64,000 bases of DNA from Pseudomonadota bacterium (GCA_027488375.1 JAIYBW010000006.1:105415-169414); one strand, 5' to 3'; shown: positions 18,485 to 25,084, numbered from the stretch's first letter. Notes: a model not told the origin generated them from the letters alone. Program-made: numbers and translations.

Positions 18485-18681
18485 AACCTCGTTTTTAATT
18501 CTTTAATCACTCTTTCCAAAAGAGCTTTGCACTGGGCCTCATCAAGGCCATGGAGCATGTGGCTTGGAGGGAGATTTTTTTGAGAAGGTGCTTTAAAAGC
18601 TACTAAGCGATTATTAAGATTATTACGAAGTGTTCTTAGTTTTTTATCACTTAGAGTGCTTAGATCTGAATAGTCTTTCAT
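18481..18681 (-). CDS. Small hypothetical protein downstream of the DEAD-box helicase
   Basis: A 66-residue, basic, helical protein with no recognisable domain. It contains DLSTLSDKKLRTLRNNLNNRL in the first half and a Cys-containing helix (LDEAQCKALLERVIKEL) in the second. Its start overlaps the helicase stop by 4 bases (ATGA type), which argues for coupled translation and for a real gene. A role with the helicase in RNA metabolism is only suggested by this arrangement. Confidence 0.65.
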   Translation of the reverse strand: MKDYSDLSTLSDKKLRTLRNNLNNRLVAFKAPSQKNLPPSHMLHGLDEAQCKALLERVIKELKTRF

Positions 18682-19937
18682 CTTTTATTCCTGAATTTAA
18701 AACCAACTTTATTTTTTTCTTCTTTCTGAGGAGCTTGGGGAGCCTTCGGTTTAGCGCGAGGATCGCGGTAAGGTCTTGCGGGTCTTGTATCCTTAACTGA
18801 TTTTTCCGCGACACCTACAAATGTATCTGTAGGTAGTTTTAGACCAATAAGTTTTTGAATACGTGCGAGAGCATCTCTTTCTGTTTCATCACAGAATGAT
18901 ATCGCGTCCCCATCTTTTCCGGCCCGGGCCGTTCTTCCAATTCGGTGAACATAGCTTTCAGCATCCACGGGAAGATCAAAATTCATCACGTGGGAGACAC
19001 CTTGAACATCAATTCCTCGGGCCGCAATATCTGTGGCCACAAGAACTTTAATTGTTCCAGATTTAAAATTTTCTAGAGCTGCTTCACGAGCATTTTGAGA
19101 TTTATTTCCATGAATAGCTGCACATTTAATCTGATGAGCATTCAAGTAATCAACGATTTTATTCGCTCCATGCTTCGTACGGGTGAAAACGAGAGTGAGT
19201 TCTACGTTTTCCTCCTGAAGAAGTTTTCTCAGGAGTTGATATTTATGGGCCTTCTGGCAGAAAATAATTTTTTGATTAATTCTTTCAACTGTTGTTGAAG
19301 GAGGAGTGACTTCCACGCGAATAGGATTTTTAAGAATCCGGTTAGCGATAGAAACGACTTCTTTTGGCATAGTCGCCGAAAAAAGGAGTGTTTGTTTTTT
19401 TTCTGGAAGAACAGCAATTACTTTTTTGATGTCATGAATAAAGCCCATATCAAGCATACGGTCAGCTTCATCAAGAACAAAAATTTCTACCGATGAGAGT
19501 TTGCAGTGACCCTGATTCATCAGATCTAAGAGGCGTCCAGGTGTCGCGACTAAAATATCAAGACCATTGCGAAGAGCGCTGACCTGGCTTGCCTGGCCCA
19601 CACCTCCAAAAATCACCGCATACTTTAGTTTAAGTCCCTCGCCGTATTTATCGAGGCTTTCTTTAATTTGTGAAGCGAGTTCTCGTGTGGGGGCGAGAAT
19701 CAGGGCCCGAGGCTGGCCCGGTGTGAGACTAAAATCTCTCGGAGATAGACGCTCGAGCATAGGCAGTGTGAAGGCCGCTGTTTTTCCCGTTCCTGTTTGA
19801 GCAATTCCTAGGAGGTCTTTGCCTTCAAGCAGTGAAGGAATGGACTCACCTTGGATTGGAGTGGGAGTAGTGTAACCGACTTTTTCAAGATTAGTCAGAA
19901 TCTGTGGCTTAAGCCTGAGGTCATTAAATTTCAACAT
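18678..19937 (-). CDS. DEAD-box RNA helicase (RhlE-like)
   Basis: An ATP-dependent RNA helicase with all core motifs in order: Q motif (TPTPIQ), motif I AQTGTGKT, Ia PTRELASQI, II DEAD, III SAT, V ATDIAARGIDV and VI HRIGRTARAG. The C-terminal tail (about residues 365-419) is proline-, lysine- and arginine-rich, typical of RhlE-type helicases that act in ribosome assembly or RNA decay. The ATG at 19937 with an AAGGA site gives 419 residues and aligns with the family start. An open extension to 20006 lacks support. It heads a two-gene unit with the small protein that follows. Confidence 0.95.
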   Translation of the reverse strand: MLKFNDLRLKPQILTNLEKVGYTTPTPIQGESIPSLLEGKDLLGIAQTGTGKTAAFTLPMLERLSPRDFSLTPGQPRALILAPTRELASQIKESLDKYGEGLKLKYAVIFGGVGQASQVSALRNGLDILVATPGRLLDLMNQGHCKLSSVEIFVLDEADRMLDMGFIHDIKKVIAVLPEKKQTLLFSATMPKEVVSIANRILKNPIRVEVTPPSTTVERINQKIIFCQKAHKYQLLRKLLQEENVELTLVFTRTKHGANKIVDYLNAHQIKCAAIHGNKSQNAREAALENFKSGTIKVLVATDIAARGIDVQGVSHVMNFDLPVDAESYVHRIGRTARAGKDGDAISFCDETERDALARIQKLIGLKLPTDTFVGVAEKSVKDTRPARPYRDPRAKPKAPQAPQKEEKNKVGFKFRNKR

Positions 19938-20066
19938 AGGCTGCACAATCCTTCTTTTAGGTCTCTTCGTCAAATGGAAACTCAATTCAGTTTTGAGAAA
20001 TTTCAAGGGATTAGGATGAATTTCATGGAGATATTTGCAAGAGGGGGACTAGAGTCTATCGGTGGA

Positions 20067-20094
20067 TTGACTATTGTAGCTAATTAGCTACAAT
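20067..20094 (+). promoter_or_regulatory. Promoter with perfect 22-bp palindromic operator of toxin-antitoxin pair 1
   Basis: TTGACT (20067-20072) and TACAAT (20089-20094) form a near-consensus promoter with a 16-bp spacer. A perfect 22-bp palindrome (20073-20094, arm ATTGTAGCTAA) fills the spacer and the -10 box exactly. Binding there by the HTH antitoxin would block RNA polymerase. The AAGGAG site of the toxin gene follows at 20096. Confidence 0.82.
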
Positions 20095-20107
20095 TAAGGA
20101 GTTTCTG

Positions 20108-20440
20108 GTGCAGGTTCTAATTTATGAAACAAGAGATGGATTTAACCCATTTGAGTATTGGTTAAATTCGATACAGGATCAGCTGATACGAGATAGAGTT
20201 CGACTAAGAATTTTACGACTCCAGAATGGAAATTTCGGAGATCATAAGTTTTTATCTCATGGCGTTTGGGAACTCCGCATGACTTTTGGCGGTGGCATAA
20301 GAATTTATTATGGATTTTTTGAAGATAATGTTGTGTTGCTTCTTTCTGGAGGCAATAAGAATACACAGAAAAGAGATATTCAAAAAGCTATCTTTTATAT
20401 GAGTGAGTTTTTAGAGGTAAAGAATGAAAAGAAAATTTAA
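20108..20440 (+). CDS. RelE/HigB-superfamily toxin (Gp49-like)
   Basis: A 110-residue protein of the phage-derived Gp49-like/HigB addiction-module killer family: the N-terminal strand MQVLIYETRDG with NPFEYWLNSI, the core LRLQNGNFGDHKFLSHGVWELRMTFGGGIRIYYGF, and the end VLLLSGGNKNTQKRDIQKA. Relatives are ribosome-dependent mRNA endonucleases. The start is GTG with a strong AAGGAG site. The antitoxin gene overlaps its end by 17 bases. The toxin-first order is usual for HigBA-type systems. Confidence 0.92.
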   Translation: MQVLIYETRDGFNPFEYWLNSIQDQLIRDRVRLRILRLQNGNFGDHKFLSHGVWELRMTFGGGIRIYYGFFEDNVVLLLSGGNKNTQKRDIQKAIFYMSEFLEVKNEKKI

Positions 20441-20729
20441 AACCTGGGAAGAGGTAGTTCATGATCAATTAAAAGACAAACCTGAAGATCAATATAACTA
20501 CCTTAAAACTGCCTTCGAAGAAAGCTATGACATGCCCAACGTTATCATGAGTGCCATCCGCCAAGTCGCTGAGGTTCGGGGTATATCGCAGCTTGCTCTT
20601 GATGCCGAGCTTAATCGGGAAAACCTATACCGCGCACTTTCCGGCAATACTTTTCCTCGGATAGATACTTTTTTTAAGATAATAAATGCCCTGGGTCTTC
20701 GCCTTACGGTTGAGCCTAGAGTCAGTTAG
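20424..20729 (+). CDS. HTH antitoxin of toxin-antitoxin pair 1
   Basis: A 101-residue protein whose C-terminal half is a helix-turn-helix (VAEVRGISQLALDAELNRENLYRALSGNTFPRIDTFFKIINALGLRL), the pattern of addiction-module antidote proteins paired with Gp49-like toxins. The N-terminal part (KTWEEVVHDQLKDKPEDQYNYLKTAFEES) would bind the toxin. It overlaps the toxin gene and probably represses the operon through the 22-bp palindrome upstream. It ends 16 bases before a glycosyltransferase gene. Confidence 0.92.
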   Translation: MKRKFKTWEEVVHDQLKDKPEDQYNYLKTAFEESYDMPNVIMSAIRQVAEVRGISQLALDAELNRENLYRALSGNTFPRIDTFFKIINALGLRLTVEPRVS

Positions 20730-20745
20730 TGTTAAAATCGCTTTT

Positions 20746-21852
20746 ATGAAAGTACTTATTTCACGCAAAGATTTGAAAGATACAACGTCTGGGGTACCTA
20801 GAATTGTTTTACAAGAGCTAGCGTATTTTAACTCTCATAATCATCAAGGATTCGCTATTGCTGAATCCATCAACAAGGAAATGATTATTGAGGCCGGTGG
20901 GACTCCTGTGAAAACCTGGAAGTGGCCTTTCTCTGGAAAGTTTCGCCGTAAGTTTTATCAAAAACAAGTCGATCAATGGATAAAAAAAAATAAGCCAGGT
21001 TTGGTGATTGGCCATGGGGATATTCTTCATCAAGATATTCTTTTCATTCATAATTGTGTCCATCTCGCCCATGAACTCATTGAGGGACGACCTTTACCTG
21101 ATGATCATGATGTCGGTGAAATCCATCGAGAGATTCTAACTCGAGGGACTTTCAAACTCCTTGTTGCAAATTCAGAAATGATGAAAAAAGATCTTGTTCA
21201 GAGATTTAACTTAAATCCAGATAAAGTTGTTGTCATGTATCCAGAATTTAATCCCGCTCGTTTTCAGATTGAAAACCATGCGGAATTAAAAAATGAATGG
21301 AGAGCAAAGTTTGGATTTAAAGATGATGATTTTGTTGTCGGTATGGTCACATCAGGAAACTTTAAAAAAAGAAATTTAAGCTTACTCATTGAAGCTTTTA
21401 AAGAAGTGGCAAAGGTTGAACCGAAGGCCCGACTTTTTATAGCAGGTCGAAATATTGATGACCATTACGTCAAGAGTGCCCCCGAGGGGATCTCGGTCTT
21501 TGCTCCTGCGATCATTGATGTGAAAAATTATTACAATCTTTTAGATGTGTTTGTTCTTCCGGCCCATATAGAAGAATTTGGCTTGAGCGTTCTTGAGTCT
21601 ATGTTTTGCAAGATACCAGTTATTGCGACGAGTTTTGTTGGGGCCAGTGAATTATTAAAAAACGAAAGTCGAGATTTTATTATGCCAAAGGCGAATAAAG
21701 AACTCTTGGTCGACATGATCTTAAAATTAAGAGACAAATCTTTATCAAAGAAAATCTCTGATCATAACTACGAAACTTCATTAGCATTTTCCGCTCAGGT
21801 CAAAGAGAATACGTTTGGAACGATTCTTAAAAATGCGGGCTTTCATGTCTAG
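20746..21852 (+). CDS. Glycosyltransferase family 4 protein
   Basis: A 368-residue GT-B retaining transferase. The ATG at 20746 (MKVLISRKD) is used; the longer frame runs into the antitoxin gene. The C-terminal domain shows the GT4 signature: VGMVTSGNFKKRNLSLLIEAFKEV, ARLFIAGR, and the nucleotide-sugar binding PAHIEEFGLSVLESMFCKIPVIAT with the E-x7-E motif. The N-terminal half carries VIGHGDILHQDILFIHNCVH for the acceptor. It is probably cytoplasmic or membrane-associated and builds an envelope glycan. The following cupin gene overlaps it by 8 bases. Confidence 0.92.
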   Translation: MKVLISRKDLKDTTSGVPRIVLQELAYFNSHNHQGFAIAESINKEMIIEAGGTPVKTWKWPFSGKFRRKFYQKQVDQWIKKNKPGLVIGHGDILHQDILFIHNCVHLAHELIEGRPLPDDHDVGEIHREILTRGTFKLLVANSEMMKKDLVQRFNLNPDKVVVMYPEFNPARFQIENHAELKNEWRAKFGFKDDDFVVGMVTSGNFKKRNLSLLIEAFKEVAKVEPKARLFIAGRNIDDHYVKSAPEGISVFAPAIIDVKNYYNLLDVFVLPAHIEEFGLSVLESMFCKIPVIATSFVGASELLKNESRDFIMPKANKELLVDMILKLRDKSLSKKISDHNYETSLAFSAQVKENTFGTILKNAGFHV

Positions 21853-22279
21853 AGCTCAAGAACTCATAAAAGATCTCGGTCTTGCTCCTCATCCGGAAGG
21901 TGGTTTTTATAAAGAAACCTATCGTTCTGAAGCTTCAACCGCTATTTTTTACCTTTTAGTTGAGGGAGCTAAATCCAGCTTACATCGAATTAAGTCTGAT
22001 GAGGTTTGGCACTTCTATGAAGGCCATGAATTAATTATTGTTGAGATTATAGAATCGGGAAAAGTCAGAGAGACTCATCTCTCAAAATCTCATCCTCAAC
22101 ATGTTGTGAAGGCCGGAATCTGGTTTGGTGCCTATTTACCTGATGGATCGGAGTATGCCTTAGTCGGATGTACCGTGGCCCCGGCGTTCCAATATAAAGA
22201 CTTTGAAATAGGCAAAAAAGAAGAACTGCTTCAGACTTATCCTGAAGCCACTCCATGGATCCTGCGTTTGAATTCCTGA
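21845..22279 (+). CDS. Cupin-fold protein (DUF985/Cupin_5)
   Basis: With the ATG at 21845 the protein has 144 residues. The start LIKDLGLAPHPEGGFYKETYRS, then AIFYLLVEGAKSSLHRIKSDEVWHFYEGH, is diagnostic of the Cupin_5 family; PDGSEYALVGCTVAPAFQYKDFEIG follows. Structures of relatives (for example yeast YML079w) show a sugar- or ligand-binding beta barrel, but no enzymatic role is firmly assigned. The 8-base overlap with the glycosyltransferase gene indicates a shared transcript. Confidence 0.92.
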   Translation: MSRAQELIKDLGLAPHPEGGFYKETYRSEASTAIFYLLVEGAKSSLHRIKSDEVWHFYEGHELIIVEIIESGKVRETHLSKSHPQHVVKAGIWFGAYLPDGSEYALVGCTVAPAFQYKDFEIGKKEELLQTYPEATPWILRLNS

Positions 22280-22290
22280 TGTAAACTTAT

Positions 22291-22437
22291 CTACGACTTC
22301 TTCTTAATTTCTTTCACGTATTTTTTCACAGCAGATTTTGCTGCCGCTTTAGCGATCATTCTTCCAGGTTTTGTTTTGAGAGCGGTGAGAAGAATTTTTA
22401 GCTTTGATTTTGTTTTCATTTTTAAGGCCTTTTTCAT
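22291..22437 (-). CDS. Small lysine-rich basic protein, 48 residues
   Basis: A short reading frame encodes 48 residues with about 17 lysines and two acidic groups at most. It starts MKKALKMKTKSKLKILLTAL and ends KKYVKEIKKKS, with an alanine-rich centre (MIAKAAAKSAV). The composition resembles small nucleoid-binding or ribosome-associated proteins, or a cationic peptide. The ribosome binding site is weak, and a second ATG six codons in is possible. Codon use is regular and no other gene covers this stretch. Whether it is expressed is not known. Confidence 0.5.
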   Translation of the reverse strand: MKKALKMKTKSKLKILLTALKTKPGRMIAKAAAKSAVKKYVKEIKKKS

Positions 22438-22565
22438 TAAAGAATATTCTTATTCAAACAATTTTAATTAAGCTCTTTTTTGATTTATTTGAAATATGGT
22501 TACGGAGCTTCTGTAAGGTTCTTCCGTTAGACGCCCAATGAAGGGCGCCTTAACAAAGGGATTTT

Positions 22566-22598
22566 ATGGAAGAAATGCTGAGGGTTCTTTCTCTTTGA
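22566..22598 (+). pseudogene. Shortened peptide frame of element copy 1
   Basis: It encodes MEEMLRVLSL and a TGA. Compared with the 24-residue frame in copy 2 it has lost the hydrophobic middle but keeps the same start, ribosome binding site (AAAGGG) and stop context. It is either an inactivated copy or a separate short leader peptide. Confidence 0.45.
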
Positions 22599-22718
22599 GT
22601 GGATTTAGGGAGGGTCTAGACACCCTCTCACCTCATCATTCAAAAACATTTTAACATGACAAAATCTATGGGCAAAATAAATTTTTTAAATTGTATTTTC
22701 AGTTGGTTGACGTGCCTC

Positions 22719-22734
22719 TACCTGGCACCTTTTT
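22719..22734 (+). repeat. REP-like half element (TACCTGGCACC plus T5)
   Basis: A variant of the recurrent GGTACGTGACACC-type element, directly abutting the stop codon of the methyltransferase gene on the minus strand. The same half element ends copy 2 at 25039-25054. Confidence 0.6.
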
Positions 22735-23380
22735 AATATCGATAGAGCAAATCCGTAAAACTTGTCTTCTCTTCATCAAAAAAATGCTTACTCTCAAGAA
22801 CCCTTGATGAAACAAAAGTAAAGTGAGGGCGGAGAAGTTTTTGATACTGCTCTCGCGTCCGATGAATTGCATATTCATCTTTAAAATCTAATTCAGAAAC
22901 TTGTCGCCCCAGCTCAATATTGGTGGGCACTGTGAGGTAGAGATATTTAATGCGCTTACTTAAAATCGGAATGATTTCTTTAAGCTCTTTATCATTCAGA
23001 TACTGAAAGACAGAGGTACAAATGGCGAGATCAAATAAATCATTCTTTTTTCTATCAGTGCGACACCAAGTGAGGATATCTTCCTCATAGAGCTTAAGAT
23101 CAGTTGAGGCCACAGGCCGAAGTTTGTCGATTTTAGCTTTGTTAAAAGCAAAGGGAGAGGGTTCAATACCTACAGCCCGATGAGGAATAAAAGCCTTAAG
23201 CATTTCGCGAAAAAGGTGCCCATAGCCAAAGCCTAGATCAATAATAGTACTCACATCCACATGCTCGACCGCAAGAAAAGATTTGAGATACTGCACGTGG
23301 GCCTTGGCATTACCAATACCATCCATGCTCATAGGGTCAGAGTAATTTTTATCCCAGTAGGTTTTATCGAATTTTGTCAT
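22733..23380 (-). CDS. Class I SAM-dependent methyltransferase
   Basis: A 215-residue protein with the Rossmann-like methyltransferase fold. Motif I is TIIDLGFGYGHLFREML (about residues 44-60), motif II carries VGIEPSPFAF with the acidic residue for the SAM ribose, and FDLAICTSVFQYLND is motif IV. The N-terminus (FDKTYWDKNYSDPMSMDGIGNA) resembles small-molecule or lipid methyltransferases of the Methyltransf_11 type. The acceptor is unknown. It is transcribed away from the polysaccharide locus, and a REP-like element lies at each end. Confidence 0.87.
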   Translation of the reverse strand: MTKFDKTYWDKNYSDPMSMDGIGNAKAHVQYLKSFLAVEHVDVSTIIDLGFGYGHLFREMLKAFIPHRAVGIEPSPFAFNKAKIDKLRPVASTDLKLYEEDILTWCRTDRKKNDLFDLAICTSVFQYLNDKELKEIIPILSKRIKYLYLTVPTNIELGRQVSELDFKDEYAIHRTREQYQKLLRPHFTFVSSRVLESKHFFDEEKTSFTDLLYRY

Positions 23381-23410
23381 GTTGATATGGTAGTTCAGAA
23401 GGTGAAGATA

Positions 23411-23433
23411 AAAAAGGTACGTGACACCTTTTT
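23411..23433. repeat. REP-like palindrome
   Basis: A 23-bp imperfect palindrome: AAAAAGGT, 7-nt centre ACGTGAC, ACCTTTTT. It lies between the stop of the 70-residue gene and the start of the methyltransferase. As RNA it would be an 8-bp stem ending in a U run on either strand. Confidence 0.8.
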
Positions 23434-23439
23434 GCCTTT

Positions 23440-23652
23440 TTAGGCTACGTCTTGGTTAGAAGCTTCTTGGAAATCTTCTAGATACTTTTGAAGACCAGTT
23501 GCAATGTTGTTAGCAGAGACCTCAATCCCATCATTTTCAAGATCATCAATTACGTTACCTAAGATGGCTTTTATGGTGGCTCTTGCCTCTTTTTTTCCAT
23601 GCTTTGATCTGATGAGTTTGTATAATTGTTCTAGAAATTCATTTGTATTCAT
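23440..23652 (-). CDS. Small helical protein, unknown function
   Basis: A 70-residue acidic, mostly helical protein: MNTNEFLEQLYKLIRSKHGK, then ATIKAILGNVIDDLENDGIEV and ATGLQKYLEDFQEA. The ATG at 23652 has a good GGGAG site ten bases upstream; an earlier ATG six codons before has none. No family is recognised. It is bordered by REP-like palindromes and sits between a methyltransferase and a toxin-antitoxin pair, in the same direction as both. Confidence 0.6.
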   Translation of the reverse strand: MNTNEFLEQLYKLIRSKHGKKEARATIKAILGNVIDDLENDGIEVSANNIATGLQKYLEDFQEASNQDVA

Positions 23653-23734
23653 GGCCACTCCCTTATTCACTTATCGGTCTCAATCCCTATTAAGTTTAGC
23701 CCCTAAATTACCGAATTTATGTGAGTTTATCTCG

Positions 23735-23857
23735 TTAGTCTTTGAGTGAGTCTATTAACTTACTCATTTGAATCATTTTGAAAATATTTTGGTTCAATTT
23801 TGCTTTTTCATATTCAAACTTCGTTTCTCTTATCCATCTCGCGATCATTTCTTCCAT
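23735..23857 (-). CDS. Possible 40-residue small protein
   Basis: This short frame encodes a charged helical peptide beginning MEEMIARWIRETKFEYEKAK and ending SKLIDSLKD, with regular amphipathic spacing. It occupies an otherwise empty 320-base gap. The ribosome binding site is weak (GAG 13 bases upstream). It could be a real micro-gene of this accessory patch or chance. Confidence 0.3.
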   Translation of the reverse strand: MEEMIARWIRETKFEYEKAKLNQNIFKMIQMSKLIDSLKD

Positions 23858-23965
23858 ATTTAAAATCTCATGATTGAAAAGTTTGGAAGGAAATTAACTA
23901 ATAGTACCTGATTTAGATAATAACTGTGAGTTGATTTAGAAATTTTAATTCATGATTGAAAATGT

Positions 23966-23988
23966 AAAAAGGTACGTGACACCTTTTT
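23966..23988. repeat. REP-like palindrome
   Basis: It has the same 23-bp sequence as at 23411-23433, placed 2 bases beyond the stop codon of the antitoxin gene, a position fitting a transcription terminator for that operon. Confidence 0.8.
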
Positions 23989-23990
23989 GT

Positions 23991-24302
23991 TTAAGCCGCT
24001 TTATCTATTGCGGCAGTAATTTTAAGGAGAGTCTCGATATTATAATTGGAACCTGCTGCAACTCTTCTAATTGTTGCAATTGGTAGTTTAGATACTCTAG
24101 CGAGCTCATCTTTATTAATCACGGCTAAATAGCCCTGAATGATTTCTTGAAAGGTGGAAAGATCGCCACTTAATATTGCCTCTGAAAGTGCTTTGGCCAA
24201 ATTTTGTTTGTGTTTAAAAAAGCTTTTTGAATCAATTTTTATTAGTCGACTTTCATCTTTAATTGAAATTGATTTCATAGAATTTATTTTAAATGGTTTC
24301 AT
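23991..24302 (-). CDS. HTH antitoxin of toxin-antitoxin pair 2
   Basis: A 103-residue protein with a C-terminal helix-turn-helix (INKDELARVSKLPIATIRRVAAGSNYNIETLLKITAAI) and a helical N-terminal region (HKQNLAKALSEAILSGDLSTFQEIIQGYL) expected to bind the toxin. It follows the toxin gene by 2 bases, in the toxin-first order of HigBA-type modules. It probably represses the operon at the TATCATA/TATGATA palindrome upstream of the toxin gene. Confidence 0.87.
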   Translation of the reverse strand: MKPFKINSMKSISIKDESRLIKIDSKSFFKHKQNLAKALSEAILSGDLSTFQEIIQGYLAVINKDELARVSKLPIATIRRVAAGSNYNIETLLKITAAIDKAA

Positions 24303-24304
24303 CT

Positions 24305-24607
24305 TTATACCTTGTTTAATTGAAGTATCAATTTTTTAGCTTTTGCTATGTCTGATTTTTGAGAACTTTTAGTCCCACCAATGAGGAGAACAATACTTTT
24401 ATAATTCTCCTTTATTGATATCGAAAAATAAATTCTTAATCCATTTTTCCATCTAAGCTCAGACAATCGACTTGAGATATGTTTTGCATCCCCGAAGTGG
24501 CCATGTTCTTTAATCCTTTCTAATCTCGCATGAATGAGTCCTTGAATCTTGAAAGGCTGAACTTGATACCACTCTGCATATTCCTGAGTTCCTAAGATAC
24601 TAAACAT
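24305..24607 (-). CDS. RelE/HigB-superfamily toxin of pair 2
   Basis: A 100-residue Gp49-like toxin: the N-terminal MFSILGTQEYAEWYQVQPFKIQGLIHARLERIKEHGHFGDAKHIS, core RLSELRWKNGLRIYFSIS, and end IVLLIGGTKSSQKSDIAKAKKL. The core arginine-rich strand and the GGTKSSQKSDI end parallel the GGNKNTQKRDI end of the toxin at 20108, so both belong to one family, although they are clearly diverged. Activity would be ribosome-linked mRNA cleavage. The start has an AGGATAAAT context. Confidence 0.9.
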   Translation of the reverse strand: MFSILGTQEYAEWYQVQPFKIQGLIHARLERIKEHGHFGDAKHISSRLSELRWKNGLRIYFSISIKENYKSIVLLIGGTKSSQKSDIAKAKKLILQLNKV

Positions 24608-24615
24608 ATTTATCC

Positions 24616-24629
24616 TATCATATATGATA
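24616..24629. promoter_or_regulatory. Palindromic operator of toxin-antitoxin pair 2
   Basis: A perfect 14-bp palindrome, TATCATATATGATA, lies 8 bases upstream of the toxin start codon. Its place matches autoregulatory operators of such modules. Confidence 0.6.
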
Positions 24630-24715
24630 TTTTTTTGCGACAGGTTCGAGGTTATTATTTTTTTATGATTTGGAGAATCGTATGAATGTAAATTTAAAGG
24701 TTTATTTCAGATAAG

Positions 24716-24739
24716 AAAAAATAGGTACGTTACACTTTT
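24716..24739. repeat. Degenerate REP-like palindrome
   Basis: AATAGGTACGTTACACTTTT differs from the common form by changes in both arms, so the stem is partly lost. Confidence 0.55.
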
Positions 24740-24751
24740 CAAATCAAGTCT

Positions 24752-24784
24752 AAAAAAGATGGCCCATCTAGGATGGGCCATCTT
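24752..24784 (-). terminator. Strong intrinsic terminator on the minus strand
   Basis: A perfect 13-bp GC-rich stem (24756-24768 with 24772-24784) and a 3-base loop are followed on the minus strand by six T residues. No minus-strand gene is annotated upstream of it up to 25102, so it points to an unannotated minus-strand RNA, probably antisense to the peptide gene at 24840. Confidence 0.8.
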
Positions 24785-24839
24785 CTGTGATTTTCTTCCG
24801 TTTGCCGCCCAATGAAGGGCGCCTTTACCGAAGGATTTT

Positions 24840-24914
24840 ATGGAAGAAATGATTAGGGTGCTTACTCTCATCATTCTTTTGTTACAGCTTGCTGTAATGT
24901 TAAGAATGAATTGA
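24840..24914 (+). CDS. 24-residue hydrophobic peptide, candidate type I toxin
   Basis: The frame begins MEEMIRVLTLIILLLQLAVM and ends with LRMN. A charged N-terminus, a single hydrophobic helix of about 15 residues and a basic C-terminus are the usual plan of type I toxin peptides that insert in the inner membrane (Ibs, TisB and similar; no sequence homology is claimed). The ribosome binding site GAAGGA is well placed and lies next to a hairpin. The start and the first nine codons are shared with copy 1 at 22566. Expression and toxicity are untested. Confidence 0.5.
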   Translation: MEEMIRVLTLIILLLQLAVMLRMN

Positions 24915-24949
24915 AGTGGCTTTAGGGTGGTAGTTAGAGCTACCGCCCA

Positions 24950-24994
24950 CCCAATCATTCATCATCATCCTAGCACGTCATTTTTCTAGCACAA
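24950..24994 (-). promoter_or_regulatory. Predicted antisense promoter in element copy 2
   Basis: On the minus strand TTGTGC (24989-24994), a 16-base spacer and an extended -10 TGCTAGGAT (TAGGAT at 24967-24972) occur. Copy 1 has TTGCCC, 16 bases, and TGTTAAAAT at the matching place (22648-22675). In both copies exactly 18 bases separate the -10 box from the conserved hairpin. Confidence 0.5.
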
Positions 24995-25038
24995 AATTGA
25001 TTTTTTTATATTCAACTTTCGGGAGCTTAGGGAGGCTT

Positions 25039-25084
25039 TACCTGGCACCTTTTTGAATATAATCAAAAAGGTACGTGACACCTT
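25039..25084. repeat. Paired REP-like elements forming a hairpin
   Basis: A TACCTGGCACC-T5 half element (25039-25054) and an AAAAAGGTACGTGACACCTT element (25065-25084) face each other. ACCTTTTTGA (25047-25056) and TCAAAAAGGT (25063-25072) make a 10-bp stem with a 6-base loop, directly upstream of the polysaccharide locus. Confidence 0.7.

Larger units (their letters stand above)
22509..22734 (+). repeat. Structured element, copy 1 (decayed peptide gene)
   Basis: This segment is homologous to 24782-25054. Shared parts, in order, are CTTCTGT, CTTCCGTT, a small hairpin (stem CGCCC/GGGCG, loop AATGAA), a ribosome binding site, an ATGGAAGAAATG start, a second hairpin at 22608-22629, an opposite-strand promoter-like pair (22648-22675) and a terminal TACCTGGCACC plus T run. 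The reading frame here (22566-22598) stops after 10 codons, because about 42 bases present in copy 2 are missing in frame. Confidence 0.65.
24782..25054 (+). repeat. Structured element, copy 2 (candidate type I toxin-antitoxin locus)
   Basis: This is a homologue of 22509-22734. It contains a CGCCC/GGGCG hairpin (24806-24821 region), ribosome binding site GAAGGA, the peptide frame, a 9-bp hairpin (24925-24948) whose stem sequence differs from copy 1 while the structure is kept, opposite-strand promoter-like hexamers (24967-24994), and a terminal TACCTGGCACC half element. Confidence 0.65.

Noticed and set aside
24937..24948. GGCGGTAG on the minus strand, the core of the ops/JUMPstart (RfaH) element
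   Set aside because: It lies in the stem of the structured element, points away from the polysaccharide locus, and the bases after the core do not fit the ops consensus.
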